From Aeromicrobium chenweiae (lineage in GTDB: Bacteria; Actinomycetota; Actinomycetes; Propionibacteriales; Nocardioidaceae), in the NCBI RefSeq assembly GCF_003065605.1, contig NZ_CP026952.1, forward strand, positions 2,108,001 to 2,172,000: a stretch of DNA of 64,000 nucleotides. Reading direction: 5' to 3'. Position numbers and translations under genes: made by a program. Shown one piece after another: positions 59,553 through 64,000 of the stretch. Below the pieces are notes generated by a model. That model made no database searches and had not been told where the DNA came from. It was given only the letters and a program-made list of their open reading frames with translations. How positions within the stretch are numbered: position 1 is the stretch's first letter; every line of letters starts with the position of its first letter.

Positions 59553-61132
59553 GCGCCTTCGCCGGCGCGAGGCCGCTGCTCGAGGTCTCCGCCCGCCAGG
59601 ACGCACGCGCCGTCGTGCCGTGGATCGCCGGCATCTCCGCGCTCTCGGCCTCGTCGGTGCTGGCCTACGCCTGGATCTTCCCGGACCGGGAGGACCGCAC
59701 GGCGCTCGCGCAGGCGCTGGGCGGCAACCCGGCCCTGTCGTTGATCTTCGGTCCGGCCCGCGACCTCCTGACTGCGGACGGCTTCAACGCTTGGCGGGCC
59801 GGCGGCCTCGGCGCGTTCTTCGCAGCCCTCATGGCGGTTCTCGTCGTCGTGCGCAACAGTCGCGCGGCCGAGGACTCCGGTCAGGCCGAGCTGCTCGCAT
59901 CCGGCGTCATGGGTCGCCAGGCCCGCCTGGGCGTGGCGGTGACGCTCGGTGCGACCGCGTCGGTGGCGCTCGGGATCGTCTCGTTCCTGATCACCGTGGC
60001 GTGCGGGGGCGGCGCAGCAGCCACGGGCATCCTGTGCGCGACGTTCGCCTGCGCCGGACTCATGTTCACCGGCGTCGGCGCGGTGACCGCTCAGATCTCC
60101 TCCGATGCCCGCACCGCGACGAGCATGGGGGTGGCGACCGCCGGCGTCCTGTACGTCCTGCGCGGATATCTCGACTCGAGCGGGGCCCCGCGCTGGACCG
60201 ACTGGGCGACCCCGTTCGGATGGCTCGAGGCGACCCGGCCGGCCACCGAGAACCGTCCGTGGCCCTTGCTGCCGGCGGTGGCCCTGGCGCTCCTCCTCGT
60301 CGCCGCGGCGTTCGCGCTGCAGGAGCGTCGCGACTTCGGCCAGGGCGCCGTCGCCACCCGGCCCGGCCCCGCACGGGGGCGAGGGGTGACGTCCCCGTGG
60401 GGACTGGCCGTGCGCCTGCACCGCGGAGCGCTTGCCGCCTGGCTCGTCGCGTTCGCCGCGCTGGGCGTGGTCTTCGGCAACCTGGCGTCCTCGATCGGTG
60501 ACGTGCTCGCGGCCAACCCCGCCATCGCCGATACCCTCGCCCGCGGCGCGACCGGAGACCGGGCGGCGGCCCTCGGCTTCATCGTGACCATCCTGCAGCT
60601 GACCGGCATCATCGCCGCGGTCCTGGGCGTCCAGGTGGCGCTGCGGATCCGGGCCGAGGAGGTCGCCGGGCGGGTCGAGCCCCTGCTGGCAGGATCTCTG
60701 CGGCGGCAGGTCTACCTCGCGAGCAACCTGGTGGTCGGCCTGGCCGGCTCCGCCCTCGCCATGGTGACCACCGGGATCACCCTGGGCCTCGCCGGGCCCC
60801 GGGACGACGTCTCGGCCCGGGACGTCGTCGAGCAGGCCGCCGCCACCGTCCCGGCGGTCTGGCTGCTCGTCGCCATCGCGTTCGCAGCAGTCGGTGGCGC
60901 TCCCCGCGTCCGTCTGATCGGCTGGGTGGGCGTCGTGGCGTCGTTCGGGCTCACGATCCTCGGGCCGACGTTCAAGCTGCCGGACTGGGCGCTCGACATC
61001 AGTCCCTTCCGCCACGTGCCCGCTGTCACCGGTCCCTCTCCGGACTGGTCGGGCCTGGCCTGGCTGTGTGCGGTGACCCTGGTCCTGTTGACGGCAGCCT
61101 TCGCCGGGTTCCGCCGACGAGATGTGCTGTAG
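59549..61132 (+). CDS. ABC exporter permease (polyketide-antibiotic-exporter type)
   Basis: A 527-residue membrane protein with two similar halves of about six helices each, as in COG3559-type exporters of polyketide antibiotics. Examples of membrane segments are VVPWIAGISALSASSVLAYAW, GAFFAALMAVLVVV, ALGIVSFLITVACGG and GFIVTILQLTGIIAAVLG. The central loop has ELLASGVMGRQARL, and a repeat-like VEPLLAGSLRRQVYLASNLV occurs in the second half. Its start overlaps the ATPase stop (ATGA), so the two make one transporter. It converges on the esterase gene. Confidence 0.9.
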   Translation: MSAFAGARPLLEVSARQDARAVVPWIAGISALSASSVLAYAWIFPDREDRTALAQALGGNPALSLIFGPARDLLTADGFNAWRAGGLGAFFAALMAVLVVVRNSRAAEDSGQAELLASGVMGRQARLGVAVTLGATASVALGIVSFLITVACGGGAAATGILCATFACAGLMFTGVGAVTAQISSDARTATSMGVATAGVLYVLRGYLDSSGAPRWTDWATPFGWLEATRPATENRPWPLLPAVALALLLVAAAFALQERRDFGQGAVATRPGPARGRGVTSPWGLAVRLHRGALAAWLVAFAALGVVFGNLASSIGDVLAANPAIADTLARGATGDRAAALGFIVTILQLTGIIAAVLGVQVALRIRAEEVAGRVEPLLAGSLRRQVYLASNLVVGLAGSALAMVTTGITLGLAGPRDDVSARDVVEQAAATVPAVWLLVAIAFAAVGGAPRVRLIGWVGVVASFGLTILGPTFKLPDWALDISPFRHVPAVTGPSPDWSGLAWLCAVTLVLLTAAFAGFRRRDVL

Positions 61133-61149
61133 CCCGCGCGAGGTCTCGG

Positions 61150-62181
61150 TCAGTCGTCCGTCTGCTCGAACAGCCAGTCCCGGACCGCGGGGATCTTGTA
61201 GGCAGGCTCGAAGGACGCCATGTGCTCGGCCACGCCGCCCCCGGGGCCGGGCCCGTCCGACTGGTGCCCGCCGGCCTCGAGGACGGTACCGGTCTCGAAC
61301 GTCGCGAAGTTCGCTGAGTCGCCGTCGCCCAACAGCTTCTCCGCCGCCTCGTTCAGCCGGCGCTCGGACCAGGTCGCGTCGAACGTGGCGGTGCCGTAGG
61401 GCGTCCTGGTGTCCTTCATCAGTGCCTCGAGGTCCTTTTGCCCCGCGACGGACCGGGAGTCACCGCCGGCCGCGATGTAGAAAAACTTCTGCGAGACCAG
61501 ACCCTTCAGCTGGCCCTTGTCCCACTGTCCCGACACGAGGAGCTCGGCAGCGAAGAGGTCGGGGTCCTTCGCCGCCAGGTACAGGATCGTCATGCATCCC
61601 ATCGACTGGCCCGTCCCGTAGATGCTGTTCTCGTCGACGCTGTACTTGTCCTCGATCGACTGCAGGAACCGGGCGGTCATCTCGACGTACTCGGTCGTCG
61701 AGTAGCCGTCACGGTCGTCGATGATGACGCTGGGGTACTCCGGCACCAGCACGATGCTCTCGTGCTCCTGCTGGTCCCGGTCGCTGGCCCAGACGAGGGC
61801 GCCGTACTGCGACAACGGCGCCGTCACGTCCTGCCCGACCAGGCTCGAGTCCCCGATGAACAGCACCACCGGGTACTCCTTCGAGGAGCTGTAGCCCTCG
61901 GGAAGGAAGATGTTGTACGGCAGCGTCTTGCCGCTGCTCGAGTCCCGGTAGGTCTCCTGGGTGAACTTGCTCCTGACCTGGGCTGCCAGCTCGGTGGCGT
62001 CGGCGCTGGTCGGCGGTGGCTGCGCGTCGTCCGGGCCCGTCCGGCTGGGCGTCGAGGACGCCTTGCCGGACCCGGAGCCGGAGTCGCTGCCGCCCGAGGA
62101 GTCACAGGCGGCCACGCCCAGGACCAGGACGCTGCAGGCGACCACGACGAGACCATGACGAGTGAACCGGGATCGTGTCAT
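61150..62181 (-). CDS. Secreted alpha/beta-hydrolase lipoprotein (esterase-like)
   Basis: A 343-residue lipoprotein with signal peptide and lipobox LGVAAC (Cys near residue 26), a Ser/Gly/Asp linker, and an alpha/beta-hydrolase domain. The nucleophile elbow is YGTGQSMGCMT (GxSxG, Ser), and a candidate catalytic His is in EAGGHQSDGPG near the C-terminus. It resembles prolyl-oligopeptidase-like and PHB-depolymerase-type esterases that act outside the cell; the substrate is unknown. The ATG at 62181 was chosen; a GTG four codons upstream is the alternative. No promoter was found in 62182-62368. Confidence 0.85.
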   Translation of the reverse strand: MTRSRFTRHGLVVVACSVLVLGVAACDSSGGSDSGSGSGKASSTPSRTGPDDAQPPPTSADATELAAQVRSKFTQETYRDSSSGKTLPYNIFLPEGYSSSKEYPVVLFIGDSSLVGQDVTAPLSQYGALVWASDRDQQEHESIVLVPEYPSVIIDDRDGYSTTEYVEMTARFLQSIEDKYSVDENSIYGTGQSMGCMTILYLAAKDPDLFAAELLVSGQWDKGQLKGLVSQKFFYIAAGGDSRSVAGQKDLEALMKDTRTPYGTATFDATWSERRLNEAAEKLLGDGDSANFATFETGTVLEAGGHQSDGPGPGGGVAEHMASFEPAYKIPAVRDWLFEQTDD

Positions 62182-62368
62182 GACGGACTTCCTGACGCTG
62201 AGGAGTCGGGAAGCGAGTCGCGGCCCCCCGGCCTGCACGAGATGCGGGCAGACCTCCACGGTCCCTCCGCGGACACCACAGGAGGCAGGGGACGAAGTCC
62301 TCGGCGGCGTGGACGCTGGACCCGCGGCGGGGCCGGGGACACGACGCAACAGGCGCCCACCGGTCGGG

Positions 62369-63436
62369 TCACAGCGTCGGGTAGTCGATGAGCCCCTCCG
62401 GCCCGTTGGTGTAGAACGTCTCCCGCCGTGTTCCGTTGAGCGGTGCGTTGGCGGCGAAGCGAGCAGGCAGATCGGGGTTGGCCGCGAACGGGCGGCCGTA
62501 GACGACCGCGTCGACCACTCCACTGGCGACGGCTCGCTCCCCGTCCTCGCGAGTGAAAGCGCCAGCTGCGAGCAGGGTGCCGGCATAGTGCTCACGCATC
62601 CATTCCACAGTGATGCTTTCGTCTGCGCCCATGGTGCGATCCGCATCCGTGACCCTGTTGACGTGCACATAGGCCAGATCGATGTCGGTGAGACGACCGA
62701 AGATGTACGCGAATGCCTCGCGCCCGCTCGGATCGGGCCGACCGTCCACTGGCCAGATCGGGGAGAGCTTGACCCCCGTCCGGTCGCTCCCGATCTCGGC
62801 GGCTATGGCCTCGATCGACTCGAGCAGAAGGCGTGCTCGCCCCGCTGCCGTGGCTCCGTAGCCGTCGGTCCGCCGGTTGGTCGAGGAGCGCAGGAAGCGG
62901 TCCATCAGGTTGCCGCTGCCGGCGTGCAGCTCGACGGCGTCGAATCCCAGCTCGCGGGCTCGCCGGGCTGCTGCGCCGAAGTCCCTCGGCACGGCCAGGA
63001 TCTCATCTTCTGTGAGCTGCTCAGGACGCAGCTCGTCGGTGATGACCCAGTTCGGTCCCTTGCCGGCTCCGTCCTCCTCGGTGCGCGCACGCACCACGTG
63101 CCACAGCTGCAGCGCGATACGACCACCCGCGGCGTGGACAGCATCCACAACTTCCCGCCACGCGGCCCCCTGCGACGTGGTGAAGAACCCGACCATGGGG
63201 CCGTATCCAGCACCGAACGGAGTCGCTGCTGCGGCCTCAGTGATGATCAACCCGGCCGTCGCGCGCTGCGCGTAGTACTCCGCCACCGCCGGGATCGGGA
63301 CATTGTCTTCGTCAGCGCGTTTGCGGGTCATCGGTGCCATCAAGACGCGGTTGGGAAGCTCAAGCGCGCCGACCCTGACGGGGCTGAGAAGATGCTCGGT
63401 ATCGGTGGAACCGGTGCGTGTCGTGGTAATCTGCAT
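62369..63436 (-). CDS. NADH:flavin oxidoreductase / Old Yellow Enzyme homologue
   Basis: FMN-dependent TIM-barrel ene-reductase of 355 residues. It has LPNRVLMAPMTRKRA (Thr near residue 37, as in classical OYE), GLIITEAAA, and HAAGGRIALQLWHVVR. The substrate-binding motif normally reads H-x-x-[HN]; here it is ELHAGSGNLMDRF with His171 but Ser174. It would reduce activated C=C bonds of quinones, enones or nitro compounds, perhaps with altered specificity. The ATG at 63436 follows TTGCAT-17-TACGTT by 6 bases. It is divergent from Rrf2, which probably controls it. Confidence 0.9.
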   Translation of the reverse strand: MQITTTRTGSTDTEHLLSPVRVGALELPNRVLMAPMTRKRADEDNVPIPAVAEYYAQRATAGLIITEAAAATPFGAGYGPMVGFFTTSQGAAWREVVDAVHAAGGRIALQLWHVVRARTEEDGAGKGPNWVITDELRPEQLTEDEILAVPRDFGAAARRARELGFDAVELHAGSGNLMDRFLRSSTNRRTDGYGATAAGRARLLLESIEAIAAEIGSDRTGVKLSPIWPVDGRPDPSGREAFAYIFGRLTDIDLAYVHVNRVTDADRTMGADESITVEWMREHYAGTLLAAGAFTREDGERAVASGVVDAVVYGRPFAANPDLPARFAANAPLNGTRRETFYTNGPEGLIDYPTL

Positions 63437-63442
63437 GAATCG

Positions 63443-63471
63443 AACGTACATATTTAGTTGGCGAAATGCAA
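63443..63471 (-). promoter_or_regulatory. Leaderless promoter of the OYE gene with spacer operator
   Basis: Minus strand: TTGCAT (63471-63466), 17 bases, TACGTT (63448-63443), 6 bases, ATG. The spacer carries ATTT-CGCCAACT-AAAT, a likely Rrf2 site. A second repeat AGAAT/ATTCT lies at about 63471-63491, on the rrf2 side. Confidence 0.6.
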
Positions 63472-63515
63472 GAATTGAAATTGCGTATTCTCGGTCACAG
63501 GAAAGAGGCGGTCGC

Positions 63516-63956
63516 ATGATTGATCTGAGGTTTCCGACAACGCTTTTCGCCATGATGCTGATCGCCGACGCCGCAGAAGCAGGCAGAGCAACGGTCAGCT
63601 CGACCGAGCTTGCGACGAAGCTGGACAACAACCCGAGCTTCGTTCGCTCACTGGTCGCGCCCCTCGTGCGCGACGGACTGCTGACGTCCGTCAGAGGCCG
63701 CAGCGGCGGCCTGGGACTCGCCCGACCAGCATCGGACATCACACTGCGTGAGATCTATCGCGCCGCGGTCGCGGACAAGCGGATCTGGGACCAGCGAGAC
63801 GAGATGCCGCATGTGGACGACGTCACCACGAACGCCTGCCGATACTTCGAGTCGCTCACCGATGAGATCGAGGACACGGTCGTCGCGACGTTGGGCAGCA
63901 AGACGCTGTCCGACAGCCTCGCGGATCTCAAGTCCCTCCCGCCCGTCGCCGCCTGA
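63516..63956 (+). CDS. Rrf2 family transcriptional regulator
   Basis: A 146-residue winged-helix regulator: TTLFAMMLIADAAEAG, STELATKLDNNPSFVRSLVAPL, and SVRGRSGGLGLARPASDITL are Rrf2 features. The three-cysteine cluster of iron-sulfur members (IscR, NsrR) is missing; only one Cys (NACRYF) is present, so it may sense thiol-reactive or redox compounds. AAAGAGG lies 8 bases before the ATG. It likely represses the divergent OYE gene. The last 44 bases of the window hold no recognisable gene. Confidence 0.9.
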   Translation: MIDLRFPTTLFAMMLIADAAEAGRATVSSTELATKLDNNPSFVRSLVAPLVRDGLLTSVRGRSGGLGLARPASDITLREIYRAAVADKRIWDQRDEMPHVDDVTTNACRYFESLTDEIEDTVVATLGSKTLSDSLADLKSLPPVAA

Positions 63957-64000
63957 GTTCACGACAGACGTCTTGGGTCTCGCGCCCCGCGCGAACGCGG

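Overview
The window is high-GC DNA from an actinobacterium. Gene order (pyr operon, aro/efp/nusB, alaS/ruvX/mltG, hisS/aspS/rel, secDF/ruvABC/pdxST, thrS/HIT/pgsA), leaderless-type promoters and an FprB-type ferredoxin reductase fit the Nocardioidaceae (Aeromicrobium or Nocardioides-like). This placement is inferred from gene content, not from a database match.

The first 48 kb is mostly conserved minus-strand housekeeping operons. 25-8261 is a pyrimidine operon, pyrR-pyrB-pyrC-carA-carB-pyrF. Its genes overlap by 1-4 bases, and a PyrR-binding RNA hairpin covers the pyrR ribosome-binding site. pyrR has lost its own stop codon, probably through one missing base in a C6 run. 8495-9747 holds a WecG-like glycosyltransferase and nusB. 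9747-17320 holds efp, an Xaa-Pro peptidase, aroB/aroK/aroC/aroE, a short prepilin peptidase, mltG and ruvX. 17320-26159 holds alaS, two small envelope-type genes, rarA, aspS, hisS and a metallo-hydrolase. 26223-28626 is on the plus strand: a DUF349 gene, then an AbiEi/DUF559-type gene bounded by inverted arrays of a 21-bp repeat. 28627-39936 returns to conserved genes: rel, apt, secF/secD/yajC, ruvB/ruvA/ruvC, yebC, pdxT and pdxS.

From about 40 kb accessory genes appear. 40032-44776 carries an FprB-like reductase with an AurF-like diiron oxygenase, and a SulP transporter divergent from a MerR regulator across a perfect palindrome. This block lies between pdxS and pgsA, where related actinobacteria usually carry phosphatidylinositol-mannoside genes. 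44795-48049 is pgsA-like, HIT and thrS. 48188-52146 has a REC-PAS-PAS-PAS histidine kinase with a recent PAS duplication and a beta-propeller lipoprotein. 52154-56552 is a likely ketone or sterol oxidation cluster: a ChoD-like GMC oxidase divergent from TetR, a Baeyer-Villiger monooxygenase and an acetoacetate-decarboxylase-like protein. 56572-61132 has a small lipoprotein, an ECF sigma factor fused to a zinc-finger and membrane region, and a divergent ABC exporter. 61150-63956 has an esterase lipoprotein and an Old Yellow Enzyme homologue divergent from an Rrf2 regulator.

No tRNA, rRNA, CRISPR array, transposase or integrase was recognised. Many genes start 6 or 7 bases after a TANNNT hexamer, the arrangement expected for leaderless mRNAs, and this helped choose several starts. 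The most interesting structures are the 21-bp inverted arrays around the DUF559 gene, the pyrR frameshift with its PyrR hairpin, the back-to-back -35 elements of the choD/tetR pair, and the fused sigma factor facing an exporter across a nested inverted repeat.
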